This document shows, one piece after another, positions 1 to 6,878 of a stretch of 9,301 nucleotides of DNA. How positions within the stretch are numbered: position 1 is the stretch's first letter; each line of letters opens with the position of its first letter. The stretch spans positions 1-9,301 of the forward strand of contig QIDY01000102.1 in NCBI GenBank assembly GCA_003228495.1, read 5' to 3'. The DNA comes from Nitrospirota bacterium. GTDB lineage: Bacteria; Nitrospirota; Nitrospiria; Nitrospirales; UBA8639. A model generated the notes under the pieces. It ran no database searches, was not told where the DNA came from, and saw only the letters and a list, made by a program, of their open reading frames with translations. The translations under genes were made by a program, and so were the position numbers.

Positions 1-346
1 GAGTCAGCAACGCATCCGCATGGTATAGAGCATGGGCTCCGATGAGAAAGTCAGCAACCATGCGGTCTCGCCGTCCGCCTTTTTGCCGATAGTCCTTCCA
101 CAAGCGACCAGCAAACAACGAGGCTTCAAGCCCTAAAGGGGAAAACTGCACTCCCAAAGATTGTAGAGCCTCCTGAGCGCTACTTTCCGAAGGAAAGACG
201 GCTGAAACCTCAGCCCCCACAACCTCACAGGCCACTCAAGATCCTTGATAAATACAGGATCGAATGGCCTCTTTTGAAGAAACCCCATGAATGGGATCGG
301 TCGCAAAAATAGCAATAAGGACATTCGTATCAACGGCGGCGATCAC
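1..346 (-). pseudogene. PIN-domain (VapC-type) toxin with in-frame TGA, 3' end off the window
   Basis: PIN toxins are Mg-dependent RNases that cut tRNA or rRNA and are held inactive by a partner antitoxin. Reading from a GTG at 346-344, the frame begins VIAAVDTNVLIAIF, which carries the first PIN acidic residue (D6 in DTNV). It continues with CEVVGAEV, whose Glu is the second acidic residue, and ends in the window with RMVADFLIGAHALYHADALL, the usual third acidic region. A TGA at 238-236 (codon 37) interrupts this frame between GS and VACEVV; homologues I recall usually have a hydrophobic residue there, often Leu. The residue before AEV is Gly, where many relatives have Trp or Tyr, which may be a second lesion. 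The GTG start overlaps the restored stop of the upstream antitoxin by GTGA, the normal coupled layout. The last stretch of the domain lies beyond position 1. Most likely a nonfunctional toxin. Confidence 0.8.
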
Positions 347-385
347 CGAGGATCCGGTTTCCCACGCAAGGTGGTCATGGTTTTG

Positions 386-568
386 TCAGTGGTTTGCTTG
401 GCTTGTAAGATGCCAAACACGGCTTCCACGGGATCTGTCGTCTGAGCCTTCCACCAATCTGCCTTTCTCTTCTCGAAAATCCAACACCTGCCCGGGGAGA
501 AGGCCTAACCGGTCACGAAGGGGCTTAGGGATCGTCACTTGTCCCTTTTCAGATATGGTAGTTTTCAT
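386..568 (-). CDS. AbrB/SpoVT-family antitoxin (VapB-type), frameshifted
   Basis: The first 39 residues are a clear SpoVT/AbrB swapped-hairpin DNA-binding domain: MKTTISEKGQVTIPKPLRDR, then GLLPGQVLDF. Such antitoxins repress their own promoter through this domain and neutralise the toxin with the C-terminus. After codon 39 (GTG, 454-452) the encoded frame turns into an unrelated tail and stops after 60 codons. The neighbouring frame, starting at AAG 450-448, reads KAQTTDPVEAVFGI and later TTLRGKPDPR, a typical antitoxin tail, and ends at TGA 345-343, overlapping the toxin start. One extra G in the GG at 452-451 explains everything; without it the protein would be 74 residues. The shortened product keeps most of the DNA-binding domain but not the toxin-binding tail, so it could still bind its operator. 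No Shine-Dalgarno precedes the ATG. Confidence 0.85.
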   Translation of the reverse strand: MKTTISEKGQVTIPKPLRDRLGLLPGQVLDFREEKGRLVEGSDDRSRGSRVWHLTSQANH

Positions 569-603
569 ACTTTAAATGTATGAATTCCTACTTTATATGT
601 CAA
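567..603 (-). promoter_or_regulatory. Promoter and probable operator of the first antitoxin
   Basis: On the minus strand there is a perfect -35 TTGACA (603-598), a 17-base spacer and a -10 TACATT (580-575). A 12-base element, tactttaaatgt at 568-579, recurs as tactttatatgt at 589-600 with one mismatch. The two copies are offset by exactly 21 bases, about two helical turns, and each covers one promoter box. The proximal copy sits in a near-palindrome, ATACATTTAAAGTAT (581-567). This arrangement suits autorepression by an AbrB-type dimer or tetramer. The expected transcription start falls at or next to the A of the ATG at 568, so the mRNA is probably leaderless. Confidence 0.6.
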
Positions 604-735
604 TTAATAGTCTCTTCCTTTTCCATGTTGTCAAAGCAAGGTTCCCATACCGTAGAAATATAATCACGGCCTTTTTCGTATCCCTTCGGTTTTTAGAAGA
701 ATTTCTGGTCGAATTGTCGAATGAGAGAGGGGAAA

Positions 736-766
736 GTAGCGAGTAGGCAGATCGCCCACCCGCTAC
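736..766. other. Strong hairpin downstream of the HPF-like gene
   Basis: GTAGCG (736-741) pairs with CGCTAC (761-766). Pairing continues through GT/AC and GGC/GCC, with single mismatches at 742/760 and 745/757, and closes on a five-base loop, AGATC (749-753). It begins 51 bases past the stop of the HPF-like gene. On the minus strand it is followed by CTTTCCCC rather than a true U-run, so it may be a weak terminator or a 3'-end stabilising structure. The rest of 569-816 shows no gene I can support apart from the antitoxin promoter. Confidence 0.45.
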
Positions 767-816
767 AACTTGCTGGGAAGGGGAGAAAAATAATTGCGAT
801 GTAAGGTCTTACACCA

Positions 817-1194
817 TCAAGCCACCGACAGCGCTTCCCTTTTTTGAGATTTTTTGCCGGCTGCTTTGGCGGAACGGGCTACACGCTTTTCTTCGATTTT
901 TTCCAATTCGTGATCGACGGCTAGAAAGGCTGCCCGGATGGCCTCTTCAAAGGTTTTGGATTCTTTTCTGGCGGTAACCGTCCGCTTGCGAGGCAGAGTA
1001 ATTACGACCAAGGCTTCGGCGTTATCCGCACCTTTTTTATGATGGGCATTTTTGGTGAGCGTGACACGAGCATGTGTAATATGAATGATTCCCATTTGCA
1101 AGGCCGCGACACGCCGTTCAATTTCGGTCTTCCAGCGTGGAGTCATCCCAACATTTCGGCTTTCGATTTTGACATCCAGTGATTGTTCATCCAT
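817..1194 (-). CDS. HPF/RaiA-family ribosome-associated (hibernation) protein
   Basis: This is a 125-residue cytoplasmic protein resembling the sigma-54 modulation / ribosome hibernation family, which binds the 30S decoding region and silences or dimerises ribosomes under stress. Family-like features are an opening beta strand (DVKIESRNVGMTP), the first helix (RWKTEIERRVAALQ), a strand (HARVTLTKN), the LVVITLP / KRTVTARKES strand pair, and the second helix (FEEAIRAAFLAVDHELEKIE). The C-terminus from about residue 100 is Lys/Arg/Ala-rich (RVARSAKAAGKKSQKR) and probably disordered or rRNA-contacting. It lacks the C-terminal dimerisation domain of long HPF, so it would be a short-form protein. 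The ATG is supported by AAGGAG at 1205-1200, five bases upstream. It stands alone, divergent from msrB. Family assignment is fairly sure; the exact subtype (HPF or YfiA-like) is not. Confidence 0.75.
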   Translation of the reverse strand: MDEQSLDVKIESRNVGMTPRWKTEIERRVAALQMGIIHITHARVTLTKNAHHKKGADNAEALVVITLPRKRTVTARKESKTFEEAIRAAFLAVDHELEKIEEKRVARSAKAAGKKSQKREALSVA

Positions 1195-1309
1195 AACAAC
1201 TCCTTCCTTCCCAGTGTGGCTAAACCTTGGCTACATGCCTTTTCCTACACTATTCTTAACTATTCCTGGCGCCATTTTCTCCTCTTCTTATGTAATTTGA
1301 GTCTCTTGT

Positions 1310-1338
1310 AGTGTAAAAAAAATTCGGAGTTGCGTCAA
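1310..1338 (-). promoter_or_regulatory. Candidate promoter of the HPF-like gene
   Basis: On the minus strand there is TTGACG (1338-1333, five of six consensus), a 17-base spacer containing a T-run, and TACACT (1315-1310, four of six). Transcription would begin near 1303, giving a leader of roughly 110 bases. No sigma-54 type GG/GC element is visible here. The remainder of the 275-base divergent gap up to msrB shows no convincing msrB promoter. Confidence 0.4.
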
Positions 1339-1469
1339 AGGTTTCGGCAAGATTTCCGTAACAATTGAAACTTCTGGTAGACTGTAAACGTAGGTCAAAA
1401 TTGGAAACCGCGTTTCAGGAGATGCGGACACGTGCTATCGATCTACAACAAGCCCAAAGGAGGTCTCAT

Positions 1470-1979
1470 ATGTCGCTGAATAGGAGGAATCTCATGAAAG
1501 TTGGTGTCGCGTTGAGCCTAGGAGTACTCGCCAAATCCTTAGGCATATCTTTGGCAGCTAGTAACCCTCTATCCGAGAATTCGAACATGCAAAAAATCAC
1601 CAAAACCGATGAGGAATGGAAAGCTCTCCTCACACCTGAACAATACCAAGTTCTACGACACGAGGGGACCGAGAGGCCATTCACGAATGAATATAATGAC
1701 AACAAAGCCAACGGGACCTACGAATGTGCAGGATGTGCCTTGGCGCTCTTTTCTTCAGAGACAAAATTTGACAGTGGAACTGGCTGGCCGAGTTTTTGGC
1801 AGCCTATTTCCGAAAAGGTTGTAGAAACTCGAACGGATTGGAAAATTATTTATCCTCGGACCGAAGTGCATTGCGCGCGATGTAGCGGCCACCAGGGGCA
1901 TATTTTTGAGGACGGGCCACAGCCAACCGGATTGCGCTATTGCATCAATTCAGCAGCCTTGAAGTTTGTTCCAGCCTAG
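1470..1979 (+). CDS. msrB: Peptide-methionine (R)-S-oxide reductase MsrB, Tat-exported
   Basis: MsrB reduces the R form of methionine sulfoxide in oxidised proteins. The chosen start gives 169 residues and follows AAGGAGG (1457-1463) by six bases. The N-terminus, MSLNRRNLMKVGVALSLGVL, is a twin-arginine signal (RR at 5-6) with a hydrophobic stretch and a probable cleavage near residues 30-31 (LAAS), so the enzyme should act in the periplasm. The catalytic domain spans about 46-169. It has zinc ligands CAGC (C86, C89) and CARC (C135, C138), conserved H141 and H144 in GHQGHIF, and the nucleophile C158 in RYCINSAAL. The GWPSF motif is preceded by Thr (SGTGWPSF), where many MsrBs carry a recycling Cys, so regeneration may differ. 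A second ATG at 1494 has its own AGGAGG (1482-1487) and would remove the RR motif. It is convergent with the sigma-54 regulator gene. Confidence 0.93.
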   Translation: MSLNRRNLMKVGVALSLGVLAKSLGISLAASNPLSENSNMQKITKTDEEWKALLTPEQYQVLRHEGTERPFTNEYNDNKANGTYECAGCALALFSSETKFDSGTGWPSFWQPISEKVVETRTDWKIIYPRTEVHCARCSGHQGHIFEDGPQPTGLRYCINSAALKFVPA

Positions 1980-1988
1980 AAAGAAGGG

Positions 1989-2038
1989 AAAAGTGAGAAG
2001 GTAAAAGGCGCGTTTCACAAAGCTGCCTTCTCACTTTT
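1989..2038. terminator. Bidirectional intrinsic terminator between msrB and the regulator gene
   Basis: AAAAGTGAGAAGG (1989-2001) is perfectly complementary to CCTTCTCACTTTT (2026-2038), a 13-bp stem with a 24-base loop. It is followed on the plus strand by TTCTTT, and on the minus strand the stem ends in CTTTTCCCTTCTT. It lies 9 bases after the msrB stop and 14 bases beyond the end of the convergent gene at 2052, so it can serve both. Confidence 0.8.
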
Positions 2039-2051
2039 TTCTTTCCACATT

Positions 2052-4646
2052 TCACCGTGTAGCGAAACGCGTATGAAGCAATTGCTCGACGGCTGGGAAA
2101 TGTCGCTCCGGCAAATTTCGAAAACGTTTTCGGCAGTCTACTATGGCTTCCTCAACCGACCCGTAACGTTTTGAGCCGGGCGCCAAATTATTCGCATATT
2201 CCCGCAGGCGCCGCTCAACCACTCGAACAAATCTCTCGTCACCGGCCAATGATCGTGCAGCCGCATGGACATCCCCTTGATATTCCATGAGTGCCTGAAA
2301 CCCCAGCCCTTTCAGTCGCTGGGTCACCGTTCCCCGATCCCAACCAAGGGTTGCAGCTGTGGCTTGCATCTCAAATTTATGATGCCGCAAACAATCTAAC
2401 ACCATGGCGTCTTCTCGCCGCCCCAAATCTTCCTTTTCCCAATTATCCTCACTCACCAACGGTTGGAGCACATCTAAATTCAAATCTGCTTCAGTAATCA
2501 GAGGTCCGGTTGCCAAAACGACAGCTTGCGCAACAGTCTGTCGCAACTCGCGAAGATTACCTGGCCATTGATGCACCATGATCGCATCCAGCGCCCCTTG
2601 CGTGAAAGCTAAATCTGTTCGATGTTGTGAGTGTGCGTAGTGCTGTAAGAACGACTGGGCCAATAGAAAATGATCGGCTTGGCTACGCGTACGAAGAGGG
2701 GGAAGTGTTAAGACAATACTGCGTAATCGATAATACAAATCTTCCCGGTAGCGCCCAACATGTACATCCTGTTGAAGATCCCGATTGGTCGCAGCAATAA
2801 CCCGAACATCGACGTGAGTGACACAGCTCTGTCCCACTCGATGAAATCCCCCATCTTCTAAAAACCGAAGCAGTTTGGCTTGTAGGTCAACCGGAAGGTC
2901 ACCCACTTCATCCAAAAAGAGTGTTCCGCCATGTGCGGACTCTAAAAAACCAGTACGGCCTACCGCTCCGGTAAATGCCCCCTTCACATGACCAAATAAC
3001 TCCCCCTCAAATAATTCTGAGCGGATCGCCGCCATATTCACGGAGATAAAAGGACCTTGCCGACGAGGACTCAGAGCATGGGCTGCTTTGGCAAACACTT
3101 CTTTGCCGGTGCCAGTTTCACCCAACAACAAAATGGGAATATGCGTCGCCGCAGCTTTCTTCAGATTCTGAAAAAGCTGAAAAACGACTGGATCACGAGT
3201 CACAATTTGGTGAGCTTCACATTCTTGAATCAGCTCTTGGTGATCGACAGTTGGAGGCTCAGAAGGATAATGAGGGAGAGATACAGGTACGTGTTGACGA
3301 AGATCGTGTAATTCTTCTTGCAAGCGGTCAATCTTCCGACGGGTCTGTTTAATCTCGCCTTGAGAAATTCCCAATTGGGAAAGAGCCTGCTCCTGAGATA
3401 TCTGTAATTCTTCGATCACGGTCACGGATTGATTCGTCTGAAGCTGGGCATCGTACAGTTGCCCATTCAACTGTCGAACATAATGTTGCTTCCCCACTAG
3501 TTTCTGTTCCAGCCTCGCTAATTGCTGTTCCCCCTGGACAATGCGTTGTTGCACGGTCGCCCGAGACTGCAAAAACCCCCAAACCGCCACTCCGAAAATG
3601 GTCATTCCGACAGCGAGCCCCATACTGAAAAGCGGCCATATCCAACTCCACTGGAATCCGAGAAAGAGAAAACCACTCGCAAACAACACAATGACGAACC
3701 CTATGAAGAAATCGAGACGACTCAGAGCTATCTCACGAAACATGGGTACAATAGCAAGCCATCCCAGACCCACCGTCATAAAAAAGACAACAACAAATGG
3801 AGCCGGCACCACCCATGAGTCGGTCAAGTACGCATTGGCCAGCTTCGCATGGAGAAAGGCAAGCGAAAGACTCGTTTCCTTTGCAGTGGAAGGCCCCAAA
3901 CCCACGGATGAATCCGAATAGAGGAACACCACTTTCCCTTGAAAAAGACGAGCAAGTTCTTCCCGTTTTCCTGCTTGAACGAACTTCCAAACATCCGTGA
4001 ATGATCGGGTAGGAAAGAGAGCCTTCCTATTTTTAGGCATGGTCCTTGAGATATGGAGAGAAGAGCCTGCTGTCGGCGCCAGGGCCTGAGTTGTCAATAA
4101 GGAGGCAACGGCTACTCCAAATGGCAAGCTAGGAGAATGTAAAGAAGAGGAGTTGAATGTGAAGCCTCCGACCCGCTCTTTTTCATTTGAGGGCAACCCT
4201 AGAGAGCCGGTTCGGACTGCCGCCTGCGCCAGGGCAGGAGGGACCGAATCAGGATAGACTACCGATCCCACGTGTTTCGTCACCTCCGCCAATTGCACCA
4301 GCCCGGTTAGGCCTCCACATTCGGACGGAATGGGCATGAAGCCATTCATCATCGGGGCGATGACCGACGCCCCTGCCTGACGGAGAGCTAAGAAGGTGTC
4401 CTGCAAAACAATGAGATTCCATCGTCCCGCTCCACAAAGGGCTGAGCTATTTTCCTCTGCTCGAACCAGGACAATCGAAGACGCAACCGGTTGAGAAGGC
4501 CGATGAGACAGCTGCCAGTCGGCAAGCCATCGCTCTCCTTGTGGAAAGATCTGTGAGAAACCAAAACTTATCACCGTGCAACCCATCGCAAAAGCCATGG
4601 ACCACAACACATTTCTTGCTTGAGGACTTATACGCGGCTTACTCAT
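2052..4646 (-). CDS. Membrane-anchored CHASE2-type sigma-54-dependent transcriptional activator
   Basis: This 864-residue activator appears to couple an extracytoplasmic sensor to sigma-54 RNA polymerase. Residues 13-33 form a membrane helix. Residues about 40-278 resemble a CHASE2 sensor outside the cytoplasm. Three membrane helices follow at about 281-301, 311-331 and 335-359, then a coiled coil at about 362-450. The AAA+ sigma-54 interaction domain spans about 480-715: Walker A GETGTGKE (509-516), sigma-54 contact loop GAFTGA (556-561), Walker B LFLDE with D579/E580, candidate arginine fingers in GRYREDLYYRL (631-641), and sensor II WPGNLREL (694-701). A Fis-like HTH lies at about 745-785, followed by a conserved-looking tail with a second HTH-like segment. 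No receiver domain is present, so the signal is not a response-regulator phosphorylation. It is the second gene of an operon, 19 bases after the TPR gene, with only a weak ribosome-binding site, suggesting coupling. All ATPase motifs are intact. The CHASE2 call rests on topology rather than on motifs I can name. Confidence 0.88.
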   Translation of the reverse strand: MSKPRISPQARNVLWSMAFAMGCTVISFGFSQIFPQGERWLADWQLSHRPSQPVASSIVLVRAEENSSALCGAGRWNLIVLQDTFLALRQAGASVIAPMMNGFMPIPSECGGLTGLVQLAEVTKHVGSVVYPDSVPPALAQAAVRTGSLGLPSNEKERVGGFTFNSSSLHSPSLPFGVAVASLLTTQALAPTAGSSLHISRTMPKNRKALFPTRSFTDVWKFVQAGKREELARLFQGKVVFLYSDSSVGLGPSTAKETSLSLAFLHAKLANAYLTDSWVVPAPFVVVFFMTVGLGWLAIVPMFREIALSRLDFFIGFVIVLFASGFLFLGFQWSWIWPLFSMGLAVGMTIFGVAVWGFLQSRATVQQRIVQGEQQLARLEQKLVGKQHYVRQLNGQLYDAQLQTNQSVTVIEELQISQEQALSQLGISQGEIKQTRRKIDRLQEELHDLRQHVPVSLPHYPSEPPTVDHQELIQECEAHQIVTRDPVVFQLFQNLKKAAATHIPILLLGETGTGKEVFAKAAHALSPRRQGPFISVNMAAIRSELFEGELFGHVKGAFTGAVGRTGFLESAHGGTLFLDEVGDLPVDLQAKLLRFLEDGGFHRVGQSCVTHVDVRVIAATNRDLQQDVHVGRYREDLYYRLRSIVLTLPPLRTRSQADHFLLAQSFLQHYAHSQHRTDLAFTQGALDAIMVHQWPGNLRELRQTVAQAVVLATGPLITEADLNLDVLQPLVSEDNWEKEDLGRREDAMVLDCLRHHKFEMQATAATLGWDRGTVTQRLKGLGFQALMEYQGDVHAAARSLAGDERFVRVVERRLREYANNLAPGSKRYGSVEEAIVDCRKRFRNLPERHFPAVEQLLHTRFATR

Positions 4647-4665
4647 GATTCACTTGTGAACATGG

Positions 4666-6618
4666 TTAGTTCCTTATCGACTGACAGGCTTGACGTACTG
4701 CAGGAAATTTTTCCTTGGGCATGGTTGTCTCAATAAACTCACACCCAACACGATCCCCTTCCTTCGCAACCTGAAGCCAATACTGTTGAAGGGAAGAATG
4801 ATGCGGAGGAAATTGCCCCACCACGCCATCGACGAACCACACGCGTAACGTATCCTGGACCAACTCATCCAACGCCAACGCCCTCTCAATCATCCACTGA
4901 AGAACAATTCTTGGGGAAGCGACGCGATCCCAGAGAACAGCATCTTCGAGCCATGAATCCGCCGACACTTGAAGAGGGGCTTGATTGGCAAGATCTTGTC
5001 GGATCAACCCAAATCCCGTCAGCACATCCCGGCGTTCGGTCGAAGTAAAGGATTGTCGGTGAAGCCTCCGGCGCAATTGGGCCAGCTGATTTTTAGCCGT
5101 TCGAGTAATCATGTCAGGAATCGATCCACGACTACTTCGAGACCACCACAACATCGCCAAAGGCACATTGCGATCGATCCCATTGCCATTCACATACATG
5201 GAGGCTAACAGTCCCTGGGCTTCCCGTGATCCCCCCTCGGCAGCTTGACGAAGCGGATCAATGGCTTCCCTCAAATGATTCTGAGCCCTAAGCACGATAC
5301 CCAAATGAAACAGCGCATCCACAAAGTTCGGGGTAATTCTGACCGCCTCCCGAAAAGCCTGGACCGCTAAGGCCAAGTCCCCTTGCTCGACATGCGCATT
5401 CCCCAGCGCAAAATGAAGATGGGCCCAGTCGGGTTGCATTTGAGCAGCCGTTTCAAGCGCCGCCACCGCCTCACTCCACCGCCGCTGAGACATCAGAGTG
5501 AAGCCTAACTGCGACCAACCTTGAGCCCATTCGGGCCGCTGCCCAATCACCCATTGAAATTCTTTTGTCGCATCTTTGAAATTTCCCATTGCGGTCAGTG
5601 CCATTCCCAAATTGTAATGAAGCCAAAACGTATCTTGGCCAAACGGATCCTGCTGGATAGCATCTCGCCAGTTATGCGCCGCTTGCGCCCAATCGCCCAT
5701 ACGACTCCATGCCACTCCGAGCAACAACTGAGCGGGCGTCATGCGGGTATCTAAAGCCAGCGCATGCTTGAATGCTTCCACACTCGCCCGCACCTCCCCT
5801 TTTTCCAATAACGCGATACCTAAATTGAAATGCGCAGGAACCAAATCAGGTTGAAGATCCACCGCTTGACGAGAATATTCGATGGCTTCTTGATAATTCC
5901 CTTCCTGGACAGCCAGCAGACCCAGATTGGCATGGGTCCTAGCCTCACCCGGATTCAATGCCAGGGCCTTCAGCCAAACTGTCCTCGCCAAGTCATACTC
6001 ATGGGATTCAAAGTGAGCCATCCCCAACGCCACATGTGCCTGGATCCAATCTGGCGCCCAAGAAAGGGCCGACTGAAAGTGGGCCGCGGCCACAGCCGGA
6101 TTCTGTTTCGCTAAAAAACCCAAACCCAACGCATAGTGGGCTTCTGGAAAATTTAGCTGCATGCGAAGTGCGGTCTGCCACTCCTTCATGGCCAGCACAA
6201 GCTTCCCGGCCCGGACCAAGGACACGCCATAGTTATAAGAAACCAGCGCCGACAGGGAATACCGTAACGAAAAGGTTTCAGGATCCAACCGTTCCGCCTC
6301 AGTCCAGGCGGTAATCGCACCGTGTAAATCTGCAGTTTTGGCTAAGGCCACACCCAGATTGTGGTAAGCGCCTGCGTAGTCCGGCTGTAGGTGAACCGCC
6401 TCGCGGAACTCATCAAGCGCCACGTCCAATTCATCGGTCAGAAAAAAATCGATCCCAAGCCGCAAATGCTCTTTGGCCTCATCAGCACTTCCTGGACCTG
6501 TGGAGTCAGTGACTTCATCCGCCAACCCCCTAGACGGGGTCCAAAAGATAAACAGACATAGGAACAAAACGATGGTGAAGGAGACCCGCCACCGCCTCAT
6601 TAAAGGATCGAAGCTCAC
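4666..6618 (-). CDS. Exported TPR and Sel1-like repeat protein
   Basis: This 650-residue protein has an N-terminal signal sequence (basic MRRWR, hydrophobic 13-26, likely cleavage after GLA at 31-33) and no convincing lipobox, so it is probably periplasmic. Residues about 47-460 form some twelve tandem tetratricopeptide repeats, recognisable by recurring A-x-x-x-L-G (HNLGVALAK, HFNLGIAL, HYNLGMAL, FHLGIVL) and ALxLxP turns. A Sel1-like repeat follows at about 464-498 (SREAQGLLASMYVNGNGIDR). The C-terminal 150 residues match nothing I recognise. Such superhelices are protein-protein scaffolds; no enzymatic motif is seen. The start is a GTG (6618-6616) six bases after AGGAG (6629-6625). It is the first gene of the operon with the CHASE2 sigma-54 activator, so it may present a signal to that activator's outer domain. 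This role is inferred from linkage only. Confidence 0.88.
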   Translation of the reverse strand: MSFDPLMRRWRVSFTIVLFLCLFIFWTPSRGLADEVTDSTGPGSADEAKEHLRLGIDFFLTDELDVALDEFREAVHLQPDYAGAYHNLGVALAKTADLHGAITAWTEAERLDPETFSLRYSLSALVSYNYGVSLVRAGKLVLAMKEWQTALRMQLNFPEAHYALGLGFLAKQNPAVAAAHFQSALSWAPDWIQAHVALGMAHFESHEYDLARTVWLKALALNPGEARTHANLGLLAVQEGNYQEAIEYSRQAVDLQPDLVPAHFNLGIALLEKGEVRASVEAFKHALALDTRMTPAQLLLGVAWSRMGDWAQAAHNWRDAIQQDPFGQDTFWLHYNLGMALTAMGNFKDATKEFQWVIGQRPEWAQGWSQLGFTLMSQRRWSEAVAALETAAQMQPDWAHLHFALGNAHVEQGDLALAVQAFREAVRITPNFVDALFHLGIVLRAQNHLREAIDPLRQAAEGGSREAQGLLASMYVNGNGIDRNVPLAMLWWSRSSRGSIPDMITRTAKNQLAQLRRRLHRQSFTSTERRDVLTGFGLIRQDLANQAPLQVSADSWLEDAVLWDRVASPRIVLQWMIERALALDELVQDTLRVWFVDGVVGQFPPHHSSLQQYWLQVAKEGDRVGCEFIETTMPKEKFPAVRQACQSIRN

Positions 6619-6664
6619 AGTGATCTCCTACTGATTTCACAAAAATCGCAAACGATGAGACCAA

Positions 6665-6693
6665 AATGGACGCACGAAACCACTCCGTCCATT
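6665..6693. promoter_or_regulatory. Perfect inverted repeat in the leader of the TPR operon
   Basis: AATGGACG (6665-6672) and CGTCCATT (6686-6693) are perfect 8-base inverted arms around a 13-base spacer, 47 bases upstream of the GTG of the TPR gene. It could be an operator or an RNA hairpin in the 5' leader. No good -35/-10 pair could be assigned nearby. Confidence 0.35.
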
Positions 6694-6753
6694 CAATGTA
6701 TTAAGAAAAGCAAAAGAATGGAAGGGTAATGAGGAGATATTTTTAAGCTTTTT

Positions 6754-6792
6754 CCTCTCTCTTCCAGGGAGAGGACCAAGGTGAGGGTGAAA
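6754..6792. repeat. Dispersed REP-like repeat with hairpin
   Basis: CCTCTCTC (6754-6761) pairs with GGGAGAGG (6767-6774), with one G-T pair, around the five-base loop TTCCA, followed by accaaggtgagggtgaaa. This is the widespread intergenic repeat that, read on the minus strand, gives spurious peptides such as HPHLGPLPGRERK. It accounts for the open frame at 6900-6637, which I do not regard as a gene. The 260 bases between the TPR gene and the methyltransferase pseudogene hold nothing else I can support. Confidence 0.7.
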
Positions 6793-6878
6793 AATCAAGT
6801 AGGGAATACCCCAAGCCAAAAATGAGAGGAGCAATTTGAAAAAGGCAGGGGTGAGGATTGACAACATTCCTCCTGAAA

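Noticed and set aside
1365..1469. A longer msrB reading from ATG 1365 adding 35 residues
   Set aside because: The extra segment is not family-like, would bury the twin-arginine signal inside the protein, and has no ribosome-binding site, whereas ATG 1470 has AAGGAGG at six bases.
3349..4000. Open frames of 85-126 codons opposite or within the activator gene
   Set aside because: They lie wholly inside the strongly supported activator frame, show no domain and lack ribosome-binding sites.
6648..6663. Possible sigma-54 promoter TGGTCTCATCGTTTGC on the minus strand before the TPR operon
   Set aside because: Eleven bases separate GG and GC instead of ten, and the -24 element is weak. The spacing is rigid in known sigma-54 promoters.
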